Part shown: in pieces, positions 1-10,800 of the stretch
Layout of the letters: each line of letters begins with the position of its first letter
Position numbering within the stretch: position 1 is the stretch's first letter
Assembly (NCBI GenBank): GCA_013396995.1
Contig: VWZP01010284.1
Span: forward strand, 5,506-69,505
Direction: 5' to 3'
From: Dicaeum eximium
Taxonomy: Eukaryota > Chordata > Aves > Passeriformes > Dicaeidae
Length of the DNA: 64,000 nt
Notes under the pieces: model-generated
Told to the model about the DNA's origin: nothing
The model's input: only the letters and a program-made list of their open reading frames with translations
Database searches by the model: none
Position numbers and translations under genes: made by a program

Positions 1-63
1 GGGGGCGGGGGGGGAGAGAAAAAGGACTGCATTAGGCAAAAGAACTGTCCTACAAATTTTATT

Positions 64-537
64 TTGCTGGAGATAGTCCAGAGGAAGCCAGGGAGATGAG
101 CAGAGGGATGGAGCAGCTCTGCTATGAGGAAGGGCTGAGATAATTGGGATTGCTCACCCAGAAAAGAAAGGAGAAGGCTTTGGGGTGACCTAATTGTGGC
201 TTTCCACTACTTGAAGCTAGCTAAGAGAAAGTTGGAGAGGGACTTTTTACAAGGGCCTGAAGTGATGGGACAGGGGGCAATGGCTTCAGACTGAAAGAGA
301 GTAGGTTTAGACTGGTTATTAGGAAGAAATTCCTGGCTGTGAGGATGGTGTGGTCCTGGTACACTCTGCTCACAGAAGCTGTGGCTGCCCCTGGATCCCT
401 GGCAGTGTTCCAGGCCGGGTTGGATGGAGCTTGGAGCAATCTGGGATAGTGGAAGGTGTCCCTGCCCATGGCAGGGAGTAGAACTAAATGAGTTTTAAGC
501 TCCCTTGCAACCCAGACCAGTCTGATTTTCTGATATA
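64..537 (+). mobile_element. CR1 non-LTR retrotransposon, 5'-truncated
   Basis: The sequence follows the 3' part of avian CR1: a 'ggag..gtccagaggaagcc' start, 'gatgagcagagggatggagc', 'ctgaaagagagtagg', 'ttaggaagaaattcct', then the 'cagaagctgtggctgcccc' block and the 'ccctgcccatggcaggg' hairpin near the end. The tail around 520-537 is a decayed version of the usual ATTCTRTG repeat. The copy is non-autonomous and has no intact reverse transcriptase. Confidence 0.88.
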
Positions 538-1624
538 AGACTTTTCACTGATTTCAATGGGCTACTGTTAATTTCTTGTATTTTTATGTCCTTATGCAAC
601 CTCTTCCTTGCCTGTCAGAGGTAGCACCGCTCCCAAGACTTGCATGAACTGGCTGCAATCAGGGAATAATTTCTTATTATGTTACGGAAATCCTGCTTTT
701 CACTCAGCTGGACATTCTGCTTACGAGCTGGCTTAATTGTCCCACCATCTCCTTAGACTGTGAATAATTATCTCCATTTATATTGTTATCCTGAATGTAT
801 TTATAGCCTGATTCTTTTGGGTTAGCATCACCATCTGTTTCCTCAACAGTCACATATTCGGGGGAGAGCGAGTGCTCTTCACATTATGCAAGCAGCTTCC
901 TTGATTAAACCAGCCCGGCGTGGATGGATTTTGTTATGAAACCCTGGCACATCTTTAACTCTCTGGCTCCTATTATCAATAACTCTGAAAAGCCCATCCA
1001 TTAAATTAAGCCACTTTTAAGCTGCAGCTTGCATTTCAGAACTCGTGTTAACTGTGATTGATTAACGTAATTTAAGAGGAGATTTCCAATGGGCTATAAA
1101 GATGGTGATGTGATTAGCAGGAAACTCTGATCATTCCTAACCCAGGGATAATACATTCAGGAGGAAGCCATGGGCTGTGGATTTCAAGTAGGGCCCCTGA
1201 TTTTTGCAAAACATATCTAAGCAGTCATTTTACATAAAATGTTATATTAAAAACATAAGCATAGTGCAGTAAATATGTAATTATAGCACGGAAAGATATC
1301 AGAAATGGGGGAGATCTGGGGATGAAAACAGATCATGCAAACATCACGCTTAGACTTTAGTCATATATTATCTTAATTACCCCAATTTTTAGACTTAAAG
1401 TATTTCAAGAGCAACAACATTTAGTATATTATGTCTTTATAAGACCCCTATCATAGGAGGATTTTACAGGATTTGAGAGGAAGAATATTGACACTCCAGT
1501 GAGAGCACATTCTCATCAGGCACAGTGACTGCACAGCTTCCCTGTGCTGTCCTTGAACAGTGAGGGCAGACAGCACTCCAGGTGGTAACTTATCTCAAAA
1601 TCATGAAATACTTATCTCAGAATC

Positions 1625-1850
1625 ATGGAAAGGATCTCAAGAATTATCTGGCACAATTTTCTTGGCAAAATCAAGGTTGAAATAAGATGGTCCAGCACCC
1701 TGAGCAGCTGAATCTTAAAGTGTCCAACGTTGAGGGATCCACCACTTCCCTGGGGAGATTATTCCAATGGCTGATTGTTCTCATTGTGAAAAATTTACCT
1801 TGTGTCCAAACAGAATCTCTCCAGGAGCACTTGGAAAATTCTGGGATTGT
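1625..1850 (-). mobile_element. Diverged CR1 fragment, reverse orientation
   Basis: Read on the minus strand, this follows CR1 3' sequence. On + one sees 'gggatccaccacttccctgg', 'attccaatggctgattgttc' and 'gtgaaaaatttacc', the reversed forms of CR1 blocks found elsewhere in the window. It is clearly older than the copy at 64-537. An apparent open frame of about 76 codons across it is a chance by-product. Confidence 0.65.
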
Positions 1851-3589
1851 TTACCTGACAGAAAAACCAAATACAGAAAAGTTTATTGAATATAATTCCC
1901 ATCTCAGTCAGGTGTAATTACCACTGAGTGCATATTCTTGGTGCACTGGGGGATTGCTCAAACATTGCAGAGTTAAGGTTCTATTGTGAAAATGACATTT
2001 GAACATATTTTCATGCCTCGTTGTTTGCATATTCTTTAAAGTTCAGCTGCATTTCCATGTTCTGGAAGGCCATAAAATTCTAACCATAAAAAATAATTTA
2101 AAAAACCATTAAAAACATAAAACCACACGAACTCATAAGGCAAGCTGAACTCAGTGTCACAATGTTTAATCGCTGCAGGGTTTTGTTTGTTTATTTTTCC
2201 ATGTGTCAGCATCCTCCACTGCTGCCTTGGCAATGATCCCTCCTCCTCCAGAATTCACTGGGTGTGTGCTGGTCCCATCACTGTTTCTGTATCTCACATC
2301 ACCACTGCAGCCTTGTCCTTGCTCCTCAGTTTTCCTCTCCTAGGAGAGGATGGGAAGCTGGTGATGGGTTGTTTGAAGAGTGCCTGGCCTCATGTGGAGC
2401 TGTGGGATGGTGCCTGAAGGAGAGACAGCAGGGATTTATGAGGCATGAAAAGGGCCTTGGGAGGAGCCTCCCCTGAGTTTGTCACTGCAAAGTTCCCCTT
2501 CTTCACACCTTCCTGCATTCCTTCTGCACTGCCTGGATTCCCTGTGTGTCTTCCAAAGCCCTTCCAGGATGTCCCATCTGCTTCAGCTCCCCCAGTCTGC
2601 ACTTCTGCTCCAACACATCGGGACCTTCTCTTCTCAGTGCTGCCTCTTGACCCCGCTTTGTCACCTTGGTGACTTTAGGGTGACCAGAAGGAGGGAACAC
2701 GGCAAGGCTGCGACAGGAGCAGCAGAGAAAGCATTTGTGCAGAGCTGCTAGCCCATGGGCTAGTGAGGGGGCTGGCCCAGGCCACACAGCAGATGGTGGC
2801 AGCGACAGCTTTCGGCGTCTCACATCACTCCCGCTCATCATCCGACTCCCACACGGCTCCACCTTCAGGGACTGCAAATAGAGAGTGTGGATGTGGGACA
2901 AACAGCACTGCAGAGGAGAGCACGGCGAAAAGCAAAAAGCACAGCACCCACAAGCTGCTGCAGCAGCTCACAGGTCAGGGGGTTGGGCTCAGTGACAACA
3001 GAGCACAGCAGTGTCACCTCAGCCTTCCCTGAAATCCTCTGCCTTCATTAGCACCCTTGTCCTCTCTGCACGAACCCTCAGGCTCTCAGCCTGGCCTGGC
3101 CTGGCTGGCAATGAGCAAATGTCTAGACCCAGCTCCCCAGTTAATTGCTTTTTCAATGCTTATTTTGCTTCCCTGATGAAGAACTGGGTGTTGTGAACTT
3201 TGCTGGAGCGTGTCCAGATCTTTTGGGGGTGTGAGCAGGGCCACAGTCACACTCCTGGACATCACAACTGCCTGAGAAGCAGCTGGTTTTACAGGTGTGG
3301 TTATTGTGGGGAAGGGGAAGATTGGCAGGGGAGAGAAGATGGTTGTTGGGAGTGGGGCAAGCGCTACCTTTGGAATCTCTTTGACAAGTGATCCCAAATT
3401 TTCATTACACTGACCAAAATCTGTTAGAAATTCCCTTTCCCCAGCCAGGGGATCCAGTCACAGGGAGACACATACCACATACCATATTCATCAGAACACC
3501 TTTTATTGATTAGGTTCTTTCTAGTAAGCACAGCTGATTTTCTGCCTCTCTGACCATCTGTCTCAGGTGACCCAGTCTTGAAAGTGTGG

Positions 3590-3670
3590 ATTCCTGGAAA
3601 GTCCTGAGCTGAAAGGGATCCACGAGGATCACTGTGTCCAACCCCTGGCCCTGCACAGGTTGTTGCCACC
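3590..3670 (-). mobile_element. Short CR1 3'-end fragment, reverse orientation
   Basis: The + strand 'ctgaaagggatccacgagga' followed by 'tgtccaacccctggccctgc' matches the reversed 3' end of a CR1 subfamily that also appears at 17445-17625 and 29143-29240. Only about 80 bases are recognisable. Confidence 0.6.
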
Positions 3671-3814
3671 ATGGGGTTTATAATTTCTATCCTCACTGTA
3701 TTTTGAGCTCCCATCTTCACTCCCAACCAGCACACCCCTGGAGCAGCAGAGTGATGTGGCCTTTTTAGTCCCTGAGTTGTTTTATTTCTCTTCAAGAGCG
3801 ACAATGCCTGTCCC

Positions 3815-4312
3815 TCTGTGCTGGGCATTGCTGAGGGACCTCCAGTCCTGGGGGACGTTTTGGCCCCTCAGGACAAGAAAGGCACTGAGGGGCTGGAGCG
3901 TGTCCAGGGCAGGGAAAGAAGTTTGGGAAGGGTCTGGAACCCCAGGAGGGCTGAGGGAGCTGGGAAGAGGCTCAGCCTGGAGAAAAGGAGGCTCAGGGGG
4001 GACCTTGTGGCTCTGCACAGCTCCTGCCAGGAGGGGACAGCCGGGCTCTGCTGGAGCCCGGCAGGGCTGGAGGAGAGGGGACGGCCTCAGGCTGGGCCAT
4101 AGGAGGTTTAGGTTGACTGTTAGGAAACATTTCTTCACAGAAAAGGCTCTCCAGCCCCAGCACAGGCTGCCCAGGGAACTGATGGAATCACCATCCCTGG
4201 ACGAATTTAAAAGCCATGTGGATGTGGCACTCCCGGACATGAATTAGTGATGAAACGGCTGGACTCGATGACCGTGTCGGCCTTTCCAGCCTAAACGATT
4301 CTGTGATTTTTA
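3815..4312 (+). mobile_element. CR1 retroposon abutting the ACTR10 CpG island
   Basis: This is a well-preserved 5'-truncated CR1. It begins near the 'tcctgggggacgttttggcc' block and continues through 'ggggctggagcgtgtccagg', 'ctcagcctggagaaaaggag', 'gttaggaaacatttcttcac' and 'ggactcgatgaccgtgtcgg', ending in 'gattctgtgattttt'. The 3' tail meets the start of the CpG-rich ACTR10 promoter region almost exactly, about 400 bases before the ACTR10 start codon. Confidence 0.9.
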
Positions 4313-4850
4313 CTCTTTCGCTCGAGCGGGACCAGCGCCGGCCGCCCGCCCCCTCACGCAGGACCCGCCCCTTCGGCCCCTCCCCGGCACCGCCGCCCGT
4401 GTCCCCGCGGCTGCCCCGCCCGCCGCCGGAGCCGAGCTGAGGGGAAGCCGCGCTGCCCCGCGCCCGCCGCCGGCACCGGAGCACTCCCGGCCGCTCTGAC
4501 ACCCTGCAGGGCGGGGCGGGAGCGGCGGTGCTGCCCGAGGGAGGCGGCGGGGCGGCGGCGAGGCGGACAGGCGCCGCGGGCAGCCCGGCGCGCGGGGAGC
4601 GGGAAGGCCCCGTGTAGCGGCGGCTGAGGGAGGTGGAGCGGAGGGAAAGGGGCAGGGAGCGGGAGGAGGGAGAACGGGAGGAACGGAGGAAAGGGAGGAA
4701 AGGGAGGGATGCCGCTGTACGAGGGGCTCGGCAGCGGCGGGGAGAAAACCGCCGTGGTGATCGACCTGGGACAGGCCTTCACCAAGTGAGTGCCTCGCGC
4801 TGCGGTCGGGGTTTGGGGGTGTCGCTCTGGAGAAGGGAAGGGTCCGGGGA
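4313..4850 (+). promoter_or_regulatory. ACTR10: CpG-island promoter and 5' UTR of ACTR10
   Basis: This is a dense GC- and CpG-rich block between two CR1 copies. It has no evident TATA box, as is usual for housekeeping genes. The transcription start cannot be placed by eye. The last 75 bases before the ATG (about 4634-4708) are almost purely purine (repeated gggagg/gaaagg), so the 5' UTR is strongly GA-biased. Exon 1 lies inside the island. Confidence 0.8.
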
Positions 4851-7800
4851 AGCCTTAGAGCCCCTTCCAGGGCCTAAAGGGGCTCAGAGAGAGCTGGAGA
4901 GGGATTTTGGATAAGGGATGGAGTGACAGGCATGGTGGAATGGCTTCCCACTGCCGGAGGACGGGGTTAGGTGGGATATTGGGAAAGAATTCTTGGCTGT
5001 GAGGGGGGTGAGGCCCTGGCACAGGGTGCCCACAGGAGCTGTGGCTGCCTCTGGATCCCTGGAAGTGTCCGGGACCAGCCTGGACAGGGCTTGGAGCAAC
5101 CTGGGATAGTGGAAGGTGTCCCTGCCATGGCAGGAATTGGAATTAGATGGTTTTTAAGTCCCCTTGCAATCCCGACCATTATTCCAAGAATAATTATGTG
5201 AGGTTTTCCACTTTCTGTGTTGATCTGTGCGGTGTGGAGCTGGTAATAAACAGCTTACGGTTTTAGTCCTGTGTTTTAGAGTAAAACAAGATTTAGCTCG
5301 AGTGCTGAAGCAGGAATGCTCGCTGGTTTTTTTAGGATTTCACCTCGTGGGCCAAAAGCTTTGTTACCTGGGAATGGGAGGATTTAACAGAGCCGTCATG
5401 GACGGGAACAAGTGATTCCATGAGTGGCTTTTTGTGGATTCACGTCCCGTGGCCAACTGGAAGCTTTTCCCAAGTTTGGGATGCTTGTGAGCTTTTATAC
5501 CGTGGGTGTTGTTTATCCAATCAAATGCTCTTTTGGAAAAGCTTTTCCCCTGAATAGTGTGTTTTTAGGATCTGTTTCCAGCCTTCATTCTCACAGAAGT
5601 AACAGCAGCTGAATTGTAAGAGAAATGTCTGTTCTTTTCCAAACAAGGCTGAAATTAGCTGAAAGTTCAAGGAAAACTGCCTGTACATACTGGGTCTGCA
5701 CAAGTATCTGTTTGAGACAAAAGAAAAAAAATTGAATTCTGAATTGTGGTTGTTCAAGATTTTTTTTCTGAAATGATCCAACACATCAGTAGTTGCCAAA
5801 TACCAAAATCAAGCATTAATTGGCTTTTTGCATTAAAAGTGCTCCAAGTCCAGCAGCTTTACAGAAAACTGTAGTTTTCTTCTGAGATTTGTAGTTCCTG
5901 GGAGTGACAGGGCTGAAACAAGTATCAGGTACTGAGACTAAAATGAACCTCAAATTAATTTTGCTTTTAATTTCCTTTCTTCAGTCCATGGTTCTTGTGT
6001 GTTTGAGGAAGACCAGTGGGTTTCTGAAAAGTTTGGGTTGGGGCTGCTGCTGTTTTTATCCTTCTGTTGAGGGAGTAAATTAAAAAGATAAAAAATCTTT
6101 ATCTTTTAGTCCATCTTTAAATTTATCTCCGAGTGGCTGGATAGGAAAACTGTGTGCAAAACTCCTCTCTGTTTTAACAGAACTCCCTAATTCATTACTC
6201 TGTGATGGTCCCTAGGCCCAGGGAGTCAAATGGTGACTTCAGATAATCAGGTTTTTAACATTTTCTTTCAGGTGTGGGTTTGCAGGAGAAACAGGACCAA
6301 GATGCATCATCCCCAGTGAAATCAAGAAACCTGATGTCTCAAAGGTGAGCTGTTTTTATGGGTTTTGTTGTGTTATGGCAAAGAAAGAATTTTCAGATGC
6401 TTTTTATGTCCACCACAAGCCATTTTTCACTGCCTGAATAAAATATTCTGAAATATTGTTATATTTTTCATTATTTTAAGTCTGCTACTAAAAACTCTGA
6501 GAAGGTGCAGGTGTCATGCCAGTGCTGGTGTTAATTGCTGCTCAGCCCCATGGAACTTGTGTTTTGGGGCATTAATTGAGAAATTGCCTAGCTGTGCTTT
6601 TTTTCCTTTTCTTTTAGTAGAGGGTGGCAGATTTGGAAAACTAATTCTAAGTTGCCTGTATGAAAAACTAGCATTAATAAACTCTGGAATTTAGTTATAG
6701 GGTGAGTTTATGTTTTAAGGACAAAGAGCAAATCAGGCAGGAGTGAGTGTTTATGTATAATGTCAGATTAAATATAAATTAGGTATGTATCTTATATATT
6801 TCTTTATATATCATGTGTGAATATATATATATATAAAAAAATAATCATTGTCCAGCATTTGGGCTGACTGTGGATATTTTCCCTTCCCAGCCTGTCAAGG
6901 TGGTTCAGTACAACATCAATACAGAAGAGCTGTATTCCTACCTGAAGGAATTTATCCACATGCTCTATTTCAGGTAAGAGACACCTCTCAGTTATCCAGG
7001 CCTTCCCTGGGCACTTCCAGGGGATGGACACTGCCCTGTTAGATAAGAAAACAGAGATAAGACTTTGCAAGGGGCTGCCTGGCTGTGTTGGTGCAGGAGG
7101 GATTTGGTGGTGCTGAGATCCAGGTTGTCTTACAGAGAGTTCCTGTCCTGCAGCAGCAGCTGCTCTGTAAAAGCAGAAGGTGTTTGATAAATTACCTTTC
7201 AGCTGAGGTATTTATAAAGGCCTGAGAAGGGGAAGGCATTACCTCAGGAGCTGCATTGATTTTGGTAGGGCTGAAGCTCCTGTCAGTGCAGAACTCTCTC
7301 CACAGTGGTTTGGAAGGAGGAATCTTTACCTGTGGAATGTTTCTACCTCAGCAATACATCTCTTTATTCCGTTTTTAGTACCATTAGTGAATAATGAAAT
7401 TGGACTTGGCCTTTTCTCTTTGCTTCCAATCCATATTTTCACACAGTGAAAGCCATCACAGGGAAACCAGGATTTAATTTCTGTGCCTCAGATCTGCTGT
7501 GGGCTGGGTAGTTTTCTTCTGTCCTGGACCACCAGTTTGCAATTGAAATCAGAACAATTTCATCCTCTTCCACTGAAATCAGAGCATCTGAGTATCAGAG
7601 CATCATCATTCTTATGTGCTTTATGACACTGTATGACACTGGGCAAGCCATGGATGACTTATTTTTGTATTACTTTATAAGGATTTAGAAATGTATAATG
7701 AATATACAGAACTACAAGCTCTGGCTGAAAGCTCTGTAACTTGTTTTCCCTGCCTCAGTTTCCTGACTTTCTTTTAGGAAAGCATTGGGGTTTTTAGATT

Positions 7801-10800
7801 TGTGAAAAAGACTTTGGGGTCTGCTGTAGCAAATGCTATCTAAATGCAAATCTTTAGGATTTTTGAAAAAAAAAATTATGACTGTAGGATAGATCTCCTA
7901 ATATGTGCTTAAACTTTTTTCAGTTTTATTTTACACATCTTGTCATTTTTTAGGCACCTGCTGGTGAATCCCAGGGACCGGCGTGTTGTGATCATAGAGT
8001 CAGTCCTGTGCCCTTCACACTTCAGGGACACCCTCACCAGGGTCCTTTTCAAGCATTTTGAGGTAAGTGTTTGACAGAAATGTGAAATTTGCTCCACTTG
8101 CCAGGAAGAATTTTCCTTATAGTCAGTACCAGATATGAAAAAAAAAAAAGTGGCAAAAGAGTGAGAGGTATAAAGAAGAAGAAAAATCAGATGATGGTGT
8201 GAGGAATAGGGTGTGGAAGTTTGATTAAGGACCATTTTTGTTCCATTCTGACTCTTCATGAGCAGCAGCAATTAACAAGACCCTGGAAGGTTTCCCTGGC
8301 TTGTAGCGAATACAGCTCACAGTGCACTGTCCCAGCAGATCCAATAATCCCCACTGAGCACTGCCTGCAGCCAGGATTTATATTTAAACACTTGTTAGGG
8401 CCCTGTCAGCAAGTCTCATGATTTCTGCCACAGTCAATATCTGCCTAGCACATGGCTGTGCTCATTTAAAGAAGAACTTACCTGAAATCAAATCTCTTCT
8501 CTGCTTCATCAGTCTTCTGGAAAAAAAGTTGTGGGGAAAAAACCAAACCTGTGGCTGCCGCATCCCTGGAAGTGTTCCAGGCCAGGCTGGATGGGGCTTG
8601 GAGCAACCTGGGATAGTGGAAGATGGCCCTGGACACCTTCCAGGGTGGAACTAGATTATCCTTAAGGTTCCATCCAACCCAACCAGTCAAAGATTCTGTG
8701 AAAAGTCTGAACCTAATTCTTGCTCAGTTGTAACAGAAAATGTTTTAGAAGGTGACTCTATGCTTCTTCAATTCAGACACAACAAAGATTAAGGCTTTTC
8801 TGTAAAAAGCAGTGAAACCAGTTTGTCTGCAGTACTTCTTCACTGTCCTTCCACAACACAGTTTACCAGTTAACCTCAAACTCCTGCATCATTCTTTCTT
8901 ACTATTGGTAAAATTTTCTGATTATTTCATCTTGCTGAAAGATTTGGGTTGGTTTTTTGAGGTTTTTTTTCACAGCAATAAAATGTCTCAGCTAAAGCAC
9001 ATCCCATGCAAAATGGTTTGTTGAAAATGGCTCATGTGTTCAGTCATATTTTGGTGGAGAAACTTTGTAACTTGTTAAGAAGCCAGTTAATACTGATGGA
9101 AGGTTAATTCTCTCTGGTTTCTATTTTTCTACTTGGTGCAAAGAGTGATTTATTAATACAGGGTCAATATTTTACATTCTGTCTCTGGGTTAAGGGTCAG
9201 TAGGTTTCCTGTAAGTGCAAGATTTATTGAAATTTCTCATTTAATTCACACTTCAAAGTGTTCCTTTAGAGGACCTGTTGCTTTCTAGGAAACTTGATTT
9301 ATGGAATTCGGGGAGAAGGAAATAATTCTCATGTAATTTTAACTTGAGTTTCCACATTATTTTTGTGAGAGTGTTTCAAACAGCCTCTTCTGTTTGGGTG
9401 CAGCAGTGTTTGTCATAAGGCACACTTTTATGGATTTTCTAGCACTTCTATTCACATCTTCAAGTTTTTACAGCTTTTCAAGTAGCTGTACTTCAGCTTC
9501 TTTCATTTCTTTTCAATAACAATAAGAAACTTGACCTGAGTTTTATAGCCAGCATTTTCTTACAAGCCCATTCCAACATCCATCATTACTGAAGTACCTG
9601 GTGTGCACCACAAAGAAGATGAACACAGAATTTGGAATCCTGTTGTATTTTGTTCATTAGATTAGTACTGGAATGGTTCAAGATACAGTTGTTAGGATTT
9701 TGCTTTTAAAATGCCATTCAGGGAAGGCATCAGTGCTTTGTTTCTTTTTTCCCCCTTCTGACAACTTTGCTTTTGATTTCCCTGCAGGTACCTTCTGTTT
9801 TGTTTGCTCCAAGTCACCTGATGTCTCTCCTGACACTGGGGATCAACTCTGCCATGGTGCTGGACTGTGGATATGCAGAAAGCTTGGTGCTGCCTGTATC
9901 CTTTCATTTTCACCAGTGGGGCTGTGGTGAAACACGAGATTTTTATTGACTAGAAATTAACTTTGGACAAAAGCAGTTAGCAGGTGGCTGATACAAGGGA
10001 TTGTAGAAGGGAAAAGGCATTTAGTTCCAGCAGACTGAAAACTCACAATGAAAAAGAGGAGAATTTCCTGATCTTCTGTAGATCTATGAAGGAATTCCAA
10101 TCCTGAGTTGCTGGGGCTCCCTTCCTCTGGGAGGAAAGGCCATCCACAAGTAAGTTCATAGTTATCCATTCCAGGTTACAAATGATTTATTTCTGAGAGT
10201 TCCTCTTTGACCATGAGCAAAAATTCCTCTTTTAAGTCTTAACTTGCTGTAACATCATCCAACTTTTATAGTTAAAACTGTGTGGCTGTTGCTGATGTGG
10301 TAAAAACTGTGGGAATGGAGTCTTCTTAAGTTGATATTTAGAAGGATATAACTGAAAGGAATTAATGCTGTCCCTGGAGTGTAGTCCAGAGACCTGGGCT
10401 GAGTTCATGGCTGTCTTTCCCCACCCTCCTGTGCACTGTTTTAGGGAGCTGGAGTATCAGCTGTTGGAGCAGTGCACGGTGGATACAGGGCTGGCCAAAG
10501 GACAAAGCCTTCCCTCCGTGATGGGTAAGGACTGGGATGGGGATCTGTGCTGGGGAAAGGGTGTTAATCCTAACAGAGACTAAAATGGGTTTAGGATTCA
10601 CTGTGTCTCATGTGGCCTGCCTGCATGAATTCTGTCATGGCATCCTGGCCTGTACCAGGAATAGTGTGGCCAGCAGGAGCAGGGAGGTCATTGTTCCCCT
10701 GCACTGGCACTGGTGAGGGCACACCTCGAGTGCTGTGTCCCGTTCTGGCCCCTCAGTTTGGGAAGGACGTTGAGGGGCTGGAGCACATCCAGAGGGGGCA

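Larger units (their letters stand above)
1..4310. other. Intergenic region upstream of ACTR10
   Basis: I find no recognisable coding exon here. The open frames on both strands are short, low-complexity and without family motifs. The stretch holds CR1 retroposon pieces (listed separately) and otherwise unremarkable AT-rich sequence with a GC-richer part around 2.2-3.1 kb. A G-rich run occupies the first 15 bases. In human the gene on this side of ACTR10 is ARMH4 (recalled); none of its exons could be recognised. Confidence 0.6.

Noticed and set aside
2503..2901. 132-codon minus-strand open frame upstream of ACTR10
   Set aside because: No recognisable domain and no matching splice or promoter context; overlapping frames on the other strand are equally open. 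Not enough to call an ARMH4 exon or a new gene.
3756..4247. Long overlapping open frames on both strands (152-163 codons)
   Set aside because: They coincide with the CR1 at 3815-4312 and contain translated CR1 blocks.
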